From assembly GCA_001789205.1 (NCBI GenBank), contig MFYT01000023.1:111911-175910 (forward strand): DNA of 64,000 bases, given 5' to 3'. The notes beneath the pieces were generated by a model. The model did no database searches. It was not told where the DNA came from and saw nothing but the letters and a program-made list of their open reading frames with translations. Of the stretch, positions 42,875 through 52,764 are shown one piece after another. Source of the DNA: Candidatus Raymondbacteria bacterium RIFOXYA2_FULL_49_16. GTDB taxonomy: Bacteria > Fibrobacterota > OXYB2-FULL-49-7 > XYB2-FULL-49-35. A program made the translations under genes and the position numbers. Numbering within the stretch: position 1 is the stretch's first letter; each line of letters opens with the position of its first letter.

Positions 42875-44152
42875 TTATCCCGTAATACGCAGCGCTTTAA
42901 ATTTTGCACAGCGTGAGGTAATCTCATCGTGTATTTGAAAATTTAGGGCCAGACGAAACGCTTCTGTGTTCGTGGATGTCGCCATTCGTTGCTGTTCCAT
43001 ACAGACAGAGGGACTGATCCGCGTGTCTTGTTTGAGGTCTTCTACTGAAAGTCCTTCAATCGAGAGGCCTGTGACAGCCGTGTTTCGGATGCGAAGGGTG
43101 GGGGCGTCTGGCACAGCGTCTTTATTTTGCACGCGGTAAAAGCGTTCAATGGAGAAGTTCCGCATCCGTGTCTCAAGCAGTAGCAATGGGTTGAGGCTTG
43201 GCCCATCGCCGTCTGTTCCAAGGGTTCTATAAATCTCAAAATCAGAAAGACGGATATTTGAAAGAAGGCCTGCACCATCGGGAAATGGCGGTTTTGCCGG
43301 ATCAAAAACCGGCACACGGCAATAGCGCAGCGCATCGCAATTGACCGCACAGTTCTGGCATCCGCCGTGCACACCGCTTGCCACAACGTCTTCGATAGGG
43401 TTCCACACACTGGCAAGGCGCAGAAAGCTGTGACAGTCGTCGGCCTTAAGATCGAGTATGGTGATGCGCCGGACAGGACCATTGGCTTTACCGATGTTTT
43501 GCGCGCGATTGAGCGCATCGTCCGCAACAAGGGGCACCAGATCGTCGTTTGGCGTCATGCGGCCAAACCCCGCGATGTTCCGGATAAAGCCGTCCTCACA
43601 TCCACCGCCTACATGCACGCCATCCTGGTTGGGGCGGGTCCGCGTTGTGAACAGGCTGATGTTTTCCACACGGAAATTACGCACTTCACAGAAGCGGATA
43701 TTGTACGATTCCGGGTCCTTCAACGTCATGTTCAGAAGCGTGAGGTTTTGGACTTTTTTAAAATTGACAAGCACACCGGTATAGCTGTTTGGCGCGTCAG
43801 GACCACGGGGGTTTCCCAGGTTGTTCCCGTCCCAAATGCCACCCTCCACTGCAATATCCTGGTTCCCGTTTTCATGGTCGCTGTTGGTCAGAAGAAAACT
43901 GTGGCTGTCTATGCCTGTTCCATCAGCGAAGAACATGCGCGCTTCAGGATGGGCCATAATCCGCGTACCCGAGGGCAGGCGGATAGATTTAGCAATCTTG
44001 TAAAAGCCGGGTGGGACTACGACCGGACCTGTATGCTTGGCGAGCGCTTTTTCAAACGCGGGGCCATCGTCTGTGGTGCCGTTTCCCGATGCACCGCACT
44101 CCCTGACAGAAATGCCCCACGCAGGGATTGAATTATTCAATGTCATTCCCAT
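42875..44152 (-). CDS. Pectate lyase superfamily (right-handed beta-helix) protein
   Basis: This 425-residue protein begins with WGISVRECGASGNGTTDDGP, the 'v.dfGA.gdG.tDDt.A' signature of pectate-lyase-superfamily/GH28-like beta-helix proteins. PVVVPPGFYKIAKSIRLPSG follows, then several parallel beta-helix coils such as NLTLLNMTLKDPESYNIRFC and VRRITILDLKADDCHSFLRL. No signal peptide is obvious, so it may be cytoplasmic, or the true start may be elsewhere. It could be a polygalacturonase-like or lyase enzyme on pectin or another acidic glycan. It lies between the toxin-antitoxin pair and alr and is transcribed alone. Confidence 0.85.
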   Translation of the reverse strand: MGMTLNNSIPAWGISVRECGASGNGTTDDGPAFEKALAKHTGPVVVPPGFYKIAKSIRLPSGTRIMAHPEARMFFADGTGIDSHSFLLTNSDHENGNQDIAVEGGIWDGNNLGNPRGPDAPNSYTGVLVNFKKVQNLTLLNMTLKDPESYNIRFCEVRNFRVENISLFTTRTRPNQDGVHVGGGCEDGFIRNIAGFGRMTPNDDLVPLVADDALNRAQNIGKANGPVRRITILDLKADDCHSFLRLASVWNPIEDVVASGVHGGCQNCAVNCDALRYCRVPVFDPAKPPFPDGAGLLSNIRLSDFEIYRTLGTDGDGPSLNPLLLLETRMRNFSIERFYRVQNKDAVPDAPTLRIRNTAVTGLSIEGLSVEDLKQDTRISPSVCMEQQRMATSTNTEAFRLALNFQIHDEITSRCAKFKALRITG

Positions 44153-44258
44153 TAAATATTGTATATTAAAGCAAATCCCTGCAATCTAATGGAATCCATC
44201 GAATAAAAAATCAGGTCTGAGGGTAATTTTAATTATCTTTTATTTAAACGAGTCCCTT

Positions 44259-45419
44259 ATGATCGATAAACTCGGCACCAAATGGATTGAGATAAACCTC
44301 GATGTCCTTGGCCGCAACATCAAGGCCATCAAGGAGCACGTTTCACCCGTGGGCATCATGGCGGTCATCAAGGCAGACGCCTATGGCCACGGCGCAGTTG
44401 AAGTGGCGCGCCATTTGGAAAAATGCGGTATCAGGATATTTGCCGTATCGTGCCTCGAAGAGGCGATTGAATTGCGGCAGCATTTTATATCCAAGGGTAT
44501 TCTCATTTTCGGCGCCATCCCCGAGGCGCAGATCTGCGATATCATCAATTATGACCTCATGCCCACCATTACAACCGCTGATTTTGCCGCGTCCCTCGAC
44601 AAACAGGCAGGGGAGATGGGTAAAATAGTCCGTGCACATATCTATATCGATACTGGTATGGGCAGGGTGGGGCCGCTCTATTCCGAGGCCGCGCCGTTCA
44701 TCAAGAAGATGGCCCGTTTTAAGAACATCAAGGTAACCGGCATATACACACATTTCGCCACCAGCGAGTTGGCCGACGCTTTTGCGCAGGAACAACGTAA
44801 ACGGTTCGACGCCATTCTGAAAAATCTTACGCAAGAAGGGATTGTCATTTCCGCTGCGCACATGGCGAACAGCGGCGCGGTTGTCAATCTTGCGAACAGC
44901 CGTTATTCGCTGGTCAGGCCGGGCCTTCTCATCTATGGCATTTATCCGTGCGAAAAAAAGCGCGGGTATCCCGCGGTACAGCCGGTATTTTCGTTTAAAG
45001 CGCGCGTGGTTTTCAAGAAGACCATTCAGGAGGGTTTTTCCGTTGGCTATGGCCGCAGGTTCACCGCTGATGCTGAAACCGACATTGTGACCCTTCCGGT
45101 AGGCTATGCCGATGGTTTCTCGCGCAAATTCACCAATGCGGGCAAAGTCATTATCCGGGGAAAAAAATACCCGGTTGTCGGATCCGTGTGCATGGACATG
45201 ATCATGGTCAATGCGGGCGCGCATTCACCGATCGAAGTGGGAGACGAGGCGGTCATTATCGGCAAGCAAGGCAAGGAAGAAATTTCAGTATATGATATTG
45301 CCCGTGAGCTGGATACTATTCCTTACGAAGTGATCTGCAGTATTGGCAGGCGCGTCACCCGCGTATATCTAAACAAAGGGACCATTCACGCGGTCCAGAG
45401 GATGGTTTCAGAATTCTAA
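44259..45419 (+). CDS. alr: Alanine racemase
   Basis: This PLP enzyme converts L- to D-alanine for peptidoglycan. The 386-residue protein has the PLP lysine in AVIKADAYGHGAVEV (K38), IDTGMGRVG, MANSGAVVNL, YPCEKKRGY, the catalytic-tyrosine segment SVGYGRRFTADAETDIVTLP and VCMDMIMVNAG. Length and motifs are normal. It feeds Ddl at 38089. It stands alone between the beta-helix gene and the convergent symporter gene, 17 bases from the latter's stop. Confidence 0.97.
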   Translation: MIDKLGTKWIEINLDVLGRNIKAIKEHVSPVGIMAVIKADAYGHGAVEVARHLEKCGIRIFAVSCLEEAIELRQHFISKGILIFGAIPEAQICDIINYDLMPTITTADFAASLDKQAGEMGKIVRAHIYIDTGMGRVGPLYSEAAPFIKKMARFKNIKVTGIYTHFATSELADAFAQEQRKRFDAILKNLTQEGIVISAAHMANSGAVVNLANSRYSLVRPGLLIYGIYPCEKKRGYPAVQPVFSFKARVVFKKTIQEGFSVGYGRRFTADAETDIVTLPVGYADGFSRKFTNAGKVIIRGKKYPVVGSVCMDMIMVNAGAHSPIEVGDEAVIIGKQGKEEISVYDIARELDTIPYEVICSIGRRVTRVYLNKGTIHAVQRMVSEF

Positions 45420-45436
45420 ACGTCCATCAACTTTCT

Positions 45437-47251
45437 TCAATCAGTCCACTTTTCAGCCCCCATTCTCGCATATACGACGATGCCGCAAGCCACGGCGACC
45501 GTAAGCAACACAAGTCCTATACCGGTGTTCTGCAAGATGAGTTTGCCCACGCCAATCAACGTACAAAGAACGGCTATGATTGAAAGTACCGCACAGATGA
45601 TATTACGCCAGGTAGCAAGGGAGACATGGGTCATGGGTTTTGTGACCATGGCCGCAATGGCCCTCCATCCTCTGCCGCCGGGATGTACGCGCGAATAAAA
45701 TTCAAGCAGCCTGCTCTCATCGGTGGGTTGTGTCAGCATTGTTACGGAGATCCATACTATAAGTGAGACCGGTACGGTAAAAAGCAAGGTCACTGGGAAC
45801 CGGATCTGCATATGCAGCACATGGGGACCCACACCGAACAGGAGCACAATGGCCATGACAATGGCAGTGGCAATGGCTGAAATCTCGGACCAGGCATTTA
45901 CGCGCCACCAGTACCAGCGGGCAAGATAGACAAGGCCCACGCCCGCGTTGAGCGATGAAATGATGAGCCAGGCCGTGAAAATGTCGTTGAGGAAAAAGGT
46001 GACCACAGCGCCGATGAGCGCGATGAGTATGGTTGCCGCGGTGGAAATAAGCACGTAATGTTTTTCCGTGGCCTCTTTTTTTACAAAGGGCCTGTAGAAA
46101 TCGTTCACCAGATACGATGCGCCCCAGTTGAGCTGGGTGGCAATGGTCGACATGTAGGCCGCGAGGAACGAAGCGAGCATAAGGCCAAGCAGACCCGGTG
46201 GCAGGAGACTGAGCATGACCGCGATATACCCCACTTCGGGATTGACTTTTGCCGGGTTGGCAGGGTCAGCTATTCCCGGAAACATGACCGCGGCCACCAG
46301 GCCAACGACTATCCAGGGCCAGGGCCGAAGACAGTAGTTCGCCACATTGAACCAGAGAAAACCCAGGAAGGCGTGCTTTTCATTCTTCGCCGAAAGCATG
46401 CGCTGGGCAAAATACGATCCGCCGTCAGTGTTGCCTGTTGTCCACCATGACAGAAGTATGTATATAAGGAAAAGACTCATGGGCAGGAGCGGTTCATTGT
46501 ACAGTGGTGCAAGCGCGTTGTTGCTGGGAATGATGTTTGTCATGCCCGCGGCCTTGTCGCCGTAGAGCGTTGTGAGCTTGGACAGCAGGGCATCCATACC
46601 GCCAATATGGCCCACTGCGTACACGGCGAGAAAAATTGCCATGCCTATGGCGAGTATGAATTGGAAGAAATCGGTCACCAGTACACCCCAGAGCCCGGAA
46701 AGCGCTGAATAAGCCATGGTGATGAAGAAGCAGATGAGCACTGCTTTGAATTTATCAATATGCAGAGTCATGGAGACAATGTTTGCCATGGCCAGGTTGA
46801 CCCATCCGATAACAATGCAGTTGTAGGGAATGGCGAAATACACGGCCTTGAACCCGCGGAGCGCGTTTGCGGCTTTTCCCGAATAGCGCAGGGAAATGAG
46901 TTCCGTGTCCGTAATGAGCGCTGTGCGGCGCCACAGCCGTGAAAAGAAGAAAACACCGATGATGCCCATGGGTATGCCGCACCACCAGAACCAGTTGCCC
47001 GCAATGCCCTGTTTCATGACAAGGCCGCTCACGGCAAGGGGCGTGTCCGCGGCAAAGGTGGTGGCAACCATTGAGGTGCCAAGCAACCACCATGAGACGC
47101 CTTGGCCTGATGTGAAAAACTCCCTGGTGCTTTTTCTCGCCCTCCGGGTATAGTACAGGCCAATGGCGAGTGAGAAGGCGAAATATAGGATGATAATGGT
47201 CCAGTCTATGGTCTTGAGCGTAGCGGTAATTGAATAGACAACAGGCTGCAT
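45437..47251 (-). CDS. Sodium:solute symporter (SSF family)
   Basis: This 604-residue membrane protein has 12-14 hydrophobic helices and the SSF signatures: IILYFAFSLAIGLYYTRRAR, STREFFTSGQGVSWWLLGTS, MVATTFAADTPLAVSGLVM and GLLGLMLASFLAAYMSTIAT. SSF transporters import sugars, amino or organic acids or vitamins with sodium; the substrate here is unknown. It is the last gene of an apparent unit iclR-SSF-FAD oxidoreductase-SSF on the minus strand, which points to uptake and oxidation of one carbon source. Confidence 0.94.
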   Translation of the reverse strand: MQPVVYSITATLKTIDWTIIILYFAFSLAIGLYYTRRARKSTREFFTSGQGVSWWLLGTSMVATTFAADTPLAVSGLVMKQGIAGNWFWWCGIPMGIIGVFFFSRLWRRTALITDTELISLRYSGKAANALRGFKAVYFAIPYNCIVIGWVNLAMANIVSMTLHIDKFKAVLICFFITMAYSALSGLWGVLVTDFFQFILAIGMAIFLAVYAVGHIGGMDALLSKLTTLYGDKAAGMTNIIPSNNALAPLYNEPLLPMSLFLIYILLSWWTTGNTDGGSYFAQRMLSAKNEKHAFLGFLWFNVANYCLRPWPWIVVGLVAAVMFPGIADPANPAKVNPEVGYIAVMLSLLPPGLLGLMLASFLAAYMSTIATQLNWGASYLVNDFYRPFVKKEATEKHYVLISTAATILIALIGAVVTFFLNDIFTAWLIISSLNAGVGLVYLARWYWWRVNAWSEISAIATAIVMAIVLLFGVGPHVLHMQIRFPVTLLFTVPVSLIVWISVTMLTQPTDESRLLEFYSRVHPGGRGWRAIAAMVTKPMTHVSLATWRNIICAVLSIIAVLCTLIGVGKLILQNTGIGLVLLTVAVACGIVVYARMGAEKWTD

Positions 47252-47296
47252 AGCGTTTTAAAATATACTTTTTTGGGCCTGTGCACCAAGCAAATA

Positions 47297-48553
47297 TCAG
47301 ATAAACGCGCCTTGTCTTTTCAACTTCTTCCTGAGCAATGCCGGATTAATCGCCGATGCTTTCTTCCCTTGCTTCGCGCACATGGCGGCGGCTGTGCCCG
47401 CTGCCTCGCCAATGTTCCATACTATGGGCATAATGCGCAGGGATGAATGCGCCTCGTGCGTGGAGGAAATGGCCCTGCATGCCATGAGCAGATTTTCCAC
47501 ATTGAGCGGCGTGATGCACCGGTAGGGGATTTGGTACCAGGTACCAATTTCCAGTCTTCTGATGTCCGTGCCTGAACCTGACGGGTTATGGATGTCTATG
47601 CAATACGATCCTGAAGCTATGCTATCGCTACAATGCCGGGCGGAAAGCACATCGTCAGCGGTCAATATATACCTGCCCAGTATCCTGCGGCTCTCGCGCA
47701 CCCCTATCTGTGGGGCAATTTTACGCAGCGTTGCTTTTTCAAATCCCGGCACACGGCGTTTCAGGAATTTGTACATCTCAAGCGCCTGTCTGCGGCCTTC
47801 GACCTCAGCGCTGGTGAGAGACCAGCCATCCACAGATGACTCGCCAACGACCCTGGTGGTGTTGAAATGGATCTCGTTTGGCGTCACGGTGGGGAACCAG
47901 AGAACATTTTCACGAGGGTTCTTTATTTCCCTCCGTTTTCGAGCAGCGTCATACAGCGCATTGATTTTTTTCTGGGAGGGCATCCGTTTTATGTTAATGT
48001 CGCCCATGCGAAAGGCTGTTGTCATTGGCTGGCACGCATGGTCCTTGTCCCTGCCTATCTGAAAAGGCGCGCCCGCCATTGCGGCCACGTCACCATCGCC
48101 TGTTGCGTCGATAAAGACCTTTCCGGATATGGTTTCAAACCCGCCCCGGTGAAAGACGCGGACAGCTTGTATGCGGCCGCCTTTCTTGATGACATTTGTG
48201 ATGGTCGCATGGAAAAGCAGCTCAACGCCAGCGGTCAGGGTGAATTTGTCGAGCAGTAATTTCATTATTTCAGCGTCAAAGCCGATGAGGCGGCCCCTGA
48301 ACAGGCTGGTCAGACCTTCTTTTTTCATACACCCGCAGAATTCCTCAAAGAGGCCGCGGTTTACGGGCTTTTTTCCAGCCAAGTGGCTCATATAGGGTGC
48401 TACAAGCGCCGCGGTTGCAGTGCCACCCAGCATGCCAAGGCGTTCTATAAGAAGCGTGCGCGCACCGTTGCGCGCGGCAGCCACGGCAGCGGGTACGCCG
48501 CCAGTGCCTCCGCCGCACACAATAACATCGTACATTCGGGAACAAGACTTCAT
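47297..48553 (-). CDS. FAD-dependent oxidoreductase
   Basis: The ATG at 48553 has aaaggag five bases upstream and is preferred over the upstream ATG at 48574. The 418-residue enzyme begins YDVIVCGGGTGGVPAAVAAA with the FAD-binding GxGxxG-type motif, then NGARTLLIERLGMLGGTATA and FIDATGDGDVAAMAGAPFQ, the layout of PF12831 flavoproteins. Family members oxidise sugars, polyols or organic acids, and some act on glycosides. The gene lies between two symporters under IclR, consistent with the first oxidation step of the imported compound; that is inference. Confidence 0.88.
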   Translation of the reverse strand: MKSCSRMYDVIVCGGGTGGVPAAVAAARNGARTLLIERLGMLGGTATAALVAPYMSHLAGKKPVNRGLFEEFCGCMKKEGLTSLFRGRLIGFDAEIMKLLLDKFTLTAGVELLFHATITNVIKKGGRIQAVRVFHRGGFETISGKVFIDATGDGDVAAMAGAPFQIGRDKDHACQPMTTAFRMGDINIKRMPSQKKINALYDAARKRREIKNPRENVLWFPTVTPNEIHFNTTRVVGESSVDGWSLTSAEVEGRRQALEMYKFLKRRVPGFEKATLRKIAPQIGVRESRRILGRYILTADDVLSARHCSDSIASGSYCIDIHNPSGSGTDIRRLEIGTWYQIPYRCITPLNVENLLMACRAISSTHEAHSSLRIMPIVWNIGEAAGTAAAMCAKQGKKASAINPALLRKKLKRQGAFI

Positions 48554-48608
48554 TGTAACTCCTTTTTTTTGCATACCCGTTCTCTAAAAAAGGGAAAGGA
48601 TGTTGGGA

Positions 48609-50720
48609 TCATGGCCATTGCAGTTTAACTACGCCCCATAGTACCAGGAATATGCAACCCACCAGCACCCAGCAGAGGCCAAAACCGATGATGTCCCTTT
48701 TTTCCGGCTTGAGCATTTCCCATTGCGTATTGGGAAAGAGCTTTTTGCTGTTAAAACGGCCAAAATCGGCAGTAGACTCTTTGAGCGCGCGGGCGTCCTT
48801 TTCAGGGTCAGCGTCCACGGGCGTGTTCTTTTTGGCAAAGAAGGCGTCAAGGTCCTCTTTTTTCTCTTCTGGTTTCATGAACATGCTGAGGGTCATGATA
48901 AGAATAAAGGGAAAGACCAGATTGAATAGGAAGCGGGCGGTTTCAATATCAGCCTTTGTCCCTTTTGAAAAATCCATTCCCAGCAATTCCAGAATGGCCA
49001 CCTGGATGTAGAATTCACCCCTGCCTTCCTTGGATGACGCAGGATCGTTCGGATTGACGCGTACAACCTTCTCGAAATAAATACCTACAGGATCTATGAC
49101 GGTCTTTTTAACGATGCGTTGCCCGGGTTTTTCCGCAAGTCCGGCTTTGACGTCCGCAACAGTGGCAAAAGTATCCTCGGTTTTCTCAATTTTCTCCGTT
49201 TCTTTAAGCAATGCGGGATGTGTTGTTATCAGGGGTATTGCCATGGAGGCAAAAGGCGCCACGACAATAAGGAAAATGCAGATGATTATTTCCGCAATGA
49301 CCGCGCGCCGTGTGGCCCTGCGCCAGAAAAGGCCCAGCCAGATAGGCGCGCTGAAAATGCCGGTAAAGGCAAAGCCTATTTTCATTATAGCCAGCACGCT
49401 GTTGAACGTAAGCGCCACAATGATGCCGCTGAAAAGATAAATGCATATTGCGATACGTCCCATCAGAACATAGTGAGACTCGGATTTGTCCGGGAAAAAA
49501 GGTTTGTAGATATTTTTCACCAGGAGCGAAGAATATGAGACGGAATAGGAGCTTTTGGTCGACATGCTCGCGGCAAGGAACCCTGCGAGCATCATTCCCA
49601 CGAACCCAGGCCCCAGGAGGTCGTGTGTCATGACACCCCAGATGGTATCAGGGTCAGAGATAGAGGCGCCGTACATGGCCAGCGCAAGGAGGCCGCATAT
49701 TGCCCAGGTAATCATGACCAGTCTTTTCACGAATGAACCGGTGATCATGCCAAACTGGGCGTCGAACTCGGTGCGGGCAGCGCTGCTCACGGTCGCGTTG
49801 GGCGCTGACTGGAGCGTTCCGATGAGATTGAGGAGCGCGAGGGTGAGCACAAAATACCATGTATATTCACTGCCGTGCGTGCCAAAAAGTTCGAATAGCG
49901 ATGCTGGAACACGATCGTGCAACCCTGAGAAACCGCCGACGTGCATCAGGCCATAGGGGATAAGGATGAGCGAGAAGACGAGTATCAGGAGGCTTTGGAA
50001 AATATCGTTGATTGTTGCCGCCATGAGACCGCCCAGCAGCGTGTAGATGCAGATGATCAACCCATATACGATGAAGAAGGGGACGGGTTTGACATAGCTG
50101 ATATACGAATCAAGCTCATCCTGTTTATCGCGTTCCTGCAACACAGCAAGTTGCGCGGTCTCTTCGCCGCTCAGGCTGCTGTGCCCGCGCTTTTCTTCAA
50201 GGGCGCGCATGAGTTGGTAGCTTTCCACACTTTCGCGTTCTTGGACAGTGTATTCAATCGCGGGTTTTACCGTAAGGGCCTTGATGGTTTTGTAGGCCAC
50301 CACGTAGCCCAGGCCTATGGTAAAGACGGACATAAATATCTGGAACGCCGAGAAGAAAATGGTAATAAACGAGCTGCGGTAACGTTCCATGTAGACGTCT
50401 GAAATGGTCACAAAACGCATACGGCGGTGCCACTTGGCAAGAAACCAGTGGAATGGGGTCATGAAAAGGAGGCGGAAACTGAGCCACAGGCCGCTGATGC
50501 CTTGGCGGTAAACTTCGCGCACCACGACAATGGCAGTGTCAGCGTCGGTCGCCTGGCCAAAGAGGAGGAAGAACTGAAGGCCTTTGCCCATTTTCCGGTT
50601 GGCAATAAAAAACCCCTCGCTGTTTTTAATGGAACGGCTTACGCGGACGCCCACAAAGATGGTGATGGCAAAGAAGACTATGACGACCGCAATGTCGGCT
50701 GGATGGAGTCCGTAGATCAT
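48609..50720 (-). CDS. Sodium:solute symporter (SSF family), long form
   Basis: This 703-residue membrane protein of the SSF family contains VIVFFAITIFVGVRVSRSIK, EGFFIANRKMGKGLQFFLLF, GLIICIYTLLGGLMAATIND and GFVGMMLAGFLAASMSTKSS. It is longer than usual: a hydrophilic stretch between helices (about residues 165-210, ESYQLMRALEEKRGHSSLSG) and a late soluble insert (about 520-600). The substrate is unknown. The start overlaps the iclR stop by four bases, so the regulator and transporter share a transcript. Confidence 0.92.
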   Translation of the reverse strand: MIYGLHPADIAVVIVFFAITIFVGVRVSRSIKNSEGFFIANRKMGKGLQFFLLFGQATDADTAIVVVREVYRQGISGLWLSFRLLFMTPFHWFLAKWHRRMRFVTISDVYMERYRSSFITIFFSAFQIFMSVFTIGLGYVVAYKTIKALTVKPAIEYTVQERESVESYQLMRALEEKRGHSSLSGEETAQLAVLQERDKQDELDSYISYVKPVPFFIVYGLIICIYTLLGGLMAATINDIFQSLLILVFSLILIPYGLMHVGGFSGLHDRVPASLFELFGTHGSEYTWYFVLTLALLNLIGTLQSAPNATVSSAARTEFDAQFGMITGSFVKRLVMITWAICGLLALAMYGASISDPDTIWGVMTHDLLGPGFVGMMLAGFLAASMSTKSSYSVSYSSLLVKNIYKPFFPDKSESHYVLMGRIAICIYLFSGIIVALTFNSVLAIMKIGFAFTGIFSAPIWLGLFWRRATRRAVIAEIIICIFLIVVAPFASMAIPLITTHPALLKETEKIEKTEDTFATVADVKAGLAEKPGQRIVKKTVIDPVGIYFEKVVRVNPNDPASSKEGRGEFYIQVAILELLGMDFSKGTKADIETARFLFNLVFPFILIMTLSMFMKPEEKKEDLDAFFAKKNTPVDADPEKDARALKESTADFGRFNSKKLFPNTQWEMLKPEKRDIIGFGLCWVLVGCIFLVLWGVVKLQWP

Positions 50721-51463
50721 ATGTGTCCATTCAGTTTTAAGGAAATGGTTGATGCTGTGCCGCGCAGGGCGTCGAGCAGCAGCTGTTTTATATCAGACTG
50801 GTAACGTGTGGCAGGAAGGTAGGTGCCCAGTGCCGCGACAAGCGTGCAGTCTTTGCGCAGTATGGGAACGGCAAACGCCGCGATTTCGTTTTTTTCAGGA
50901 TCGTTCATTGAATAGCCATTGCGGCGGACAATCTGACAGCCTGCGTCCAGCGCTTCAAAGGTGGTAATATTGTCCCAGGCAGGACCAGGGAAGCGGTTTT
51001 TTTCAACATACGCGCGAAGTTCAGTTTGGTCAAGATGGGCAAGGAGCACCCTGCCGGTTGGTTTGGAATACATGATAGTCTCGGCCTCGGGATCAATGGG
51101 GGCGATGACCGAGTGCTGATGAGAGACATGGCCGCCGACAATGCGGCGTTTGCCCTCATGGTACACGGCAAGCACAACGGTTTCTTTAATTGTATCGGAT
51201 AATGCACGCAAAAGGGGCTCTGCGATTTTCCAGAGATACCCAAACTTGAAGGGCGTAACAAAGGCATCGAAGAACCGGTCACTAATACTATACAAGTTGT
51301 CTTTTTTCTGAACATACCCAAGTTCAAGGAGGGTTTTTAGCAGATTATGGGCTGTTGGGGGATTGATGGTAAACTCTTTTGAGATGGCAACAAGCCTTTT
51401 GCCGCTTTCGTGTGAAGCGATGTATTCAAGGATATTAAATGTTTTGACTACTGAATTAACCAT
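50717..51463 (-). CDS. IclR-family transcriptional regulator
   Basis: This 248-residue regulator has an N-terminal winged helix (VKTFNILEYIASHESGKRLV, INPPTAHNLLKTLLELGYVQ) and a C-terminal ligand-binding domain with ETIMYSKPTGRVLLAHLDQT and RRNGYSMNDPEKNEIAAFAV. The ATG at 51463 is preferred over a TTG at 51481. It is the first gene of the symporter/oxidoreductase operon, which it probably controls along with itself. Two A/T-rich palindromes in the gap upstream are operator candidates. The inducer is unknown. Confidence 0.93.
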   Translation of the reverse strand: MVNSVVKTFNILEYIASHESGKRLVAISKEFTINPPTAHNLLKTLLELGYVQKKDNLYSISDRFFDAFVTPFKFGYLWKIAEPLLRALSDTIKETVVLAVYHEGKRRIVGGHVSHQHSVIAPIDPEAETIMYSKPTGRVLLAHLDQTELRAYVEKNRFPGPAWDNITTFEALDAGCQIVRRNGYSMNDPEKNEIAAFAVPILRKDCTLVAALGTYLPATRYQSDIKQLLLDALRGTASTISLKLNGHI

Positions 51464-51482
51464 ATTTATATCTAAAAACAAC

Positions 51483-51519
51483 TGAATTAAAATTCATACT
51501 GAATGAATAGATTCAGTAT
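51483..51519. promoter_or_regulatory. Palindrome cluster, candidate IclR operator
   Basis: Two inverted repeats lie side by side: tgaatt-aa-aattca (51483-51496) and atactgaat-gaatag-attcagtat (51496-51519, a perfect 9-base arm). They share the half-site actgaat, which also occurs at about 51450. They sit 20-56 bases upstream of the iclR start, where an autoregulator would bind. Confidence 0.5.
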
Positions 51520-51612
51520 TAATGAATAATATAATAAAAAAGGTATTGAATGTCAAATGTTTTTTCTAACTAAGTAGTTATGGGCTTGGAAGATAACCTA
51601 AATAATATTTTA

Positions 51613-51640
51613 TTGACTTTGGTTACGTAAAAAATAATGT
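51613..51640 (+). promoter_or_regulatory. Candidate galM promoter
   Basis: TTGACT (51613-51618), a 16-base spacer and TAATGT (51635-51640) lie about 55 bases before galM. The remaining A/T-rich sequence between iclR and galM shows only the palindromes described for iclR. Confidence 0.4.
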
Positions 51641-51694
51641 TTTAGCCGAAGATTTGTTTAATAATTAATATTTATCTAAAAATAGGATTCTATT

Positions 51695-52759
51695 ATGACA
51701 ATGCATTGCGAGAAAAAGAGCTTTGGAAGAGTCAATGGAGTACCCGTTGATCTATTTACCTTGATAAATGCTAATGGTGTGACCATGACCGTGACAAATT
51801 ACGGTGGCACAGTAACTTCACTAACCGTACCGGATAGAAATGGGAACATGGCTGATGTAGTGCTTGGATTCAATGATATCAGCGGCTATCTAAAGACCAA
51901 AGCGCATCATGGCGCCATTATCGGCCGCACGGGAAACCGTATTGGCAATGCCAGGTTTACGCTGGAAGGGAAAGAATACAAGCTTGCCGCAAATAATGGG
52001 AAAAACAATCTTCATGGAGGATTCAAGGGCTTTGACAGGGTCGTTTGGGAGGCTGCGGAGGTCAGGAAGTCCGATGCCATAGGCCTTGAATTGAAATACC
52101 TGAGCAAAGATGGTGAAGAGGGCTTTCCCGGTAATCTCTCCGTAACTGTCGTGTATTGGCTCACTAATGCCAATGAATGGATAATCGAATACACGGCCAC
52201 AACCGACAAGACAACCGTGGTGAACCTGACACAGCATGCCTATTTTAATCTGGTTGGAGAGGGCTCTGGCGATGTTCTTGACCACGAGGTCATGCTGAAT
52301 GCCAGCCGGTTTGTTGCTGGCGATGAAGGCCTCATTCCCACTCGCGAGATCCTTGAAGTGCGCGGCACCCCTCTGGATTTTACCACTCCATTTGCCATTG
52401 GCGCACGGGTAAACGCTGATCATCCGCAGCTAAAAGCAGGCCGGGGCTACGACCACAACTGGGTCATCAACCAGAAAAGATCCGGCGAACCAACGCTTGC
52501 CGCGACTGTTTTTGAACCAAAAAGCGGCCGTTACCTGGAAGTTACAACTACTGAACCAGGCGTCCAGTTCTATATTGGGAATTTTCTCGATGGCTCGGAC
52601 ATTGGGAAAAGTGGAAAACCATATGTATTCAGGAGCGGCTTTTGTCTCGAAACCCAGCACTTTCCCGATTCACCTAACAATCCTGCGTTTCCATCAGTGG
52701 TCTTGAAACCAGGCCAGATATATAGAACAATTACTATATACCGGTTCCTGGCAAAATAA
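51695..52759 (+). CDS. galM: Aldose 1-epimerase (mutarotase)
   Basis: This enzyme interconverts alpha and beta anomers of sugars such as galactose and glucose. The 354-residue protein has YGGTVTSLTVPDRNGNMADV, VLGFNDISGYLK, the active-site region GAIIGRTGNRIGNARFTLEG, NLHGGFKGFDRVVWEA, NLTQHAYFNLVGEG (catalytic His) and GVQFYIGNFLDG. No signal peptide is seen, so it is probably cytoplasmic. It is divergent from iclR and convergent with the secreted esterase gene, whose stop is five bases away. Confidence 0.95.
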   Translation: MTMHCEKKSFGRVNGVPVDLFTLINANGVTMTVTNYGGTVTSLTVPDRNGNMADVVLGFNDISGYLKTKAHHGAIIGRTGNRIGNARFTLEGKEYKLAANNGKNNLHGGFKGFDRVVWEAAEVRKSDAIGLELKYLSKDGEEGFPGNLSVTVVYWLTNANEWIIEYTATTDKTTVVNLTQHAYFNLVGEGSGDVLDHEVMLNASRFVAGDEGLIPTREILEVRGTPLDFTTPFAIGARVNADHPQLKAGRGYDHNWVINQKRSGEPTLAATVFEPKSGRYLEVTTTEPGVQFYIGNFLDGSDIGKSGKPYVFRSGFCLETQHFPDSPNNPAFPSVVLKPGQIYRTITIYRFLAK

Positions 52760-52764
52760 CGGGA

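Noticed and set aside
43367..44131. Plus-strand open frame (254 codons) opposite the beta-helix gene
   Set aside because: The minus-strand protein has the clear pectate-lyase-superfamily signature; the plus frame is a shadow.
44343..45224. Minus-strand open frame (293 codons) opposite alr
   Set aside because: Alr is complete on the plus strand. The antisense translation shows no domain and no ribosome-binding site.
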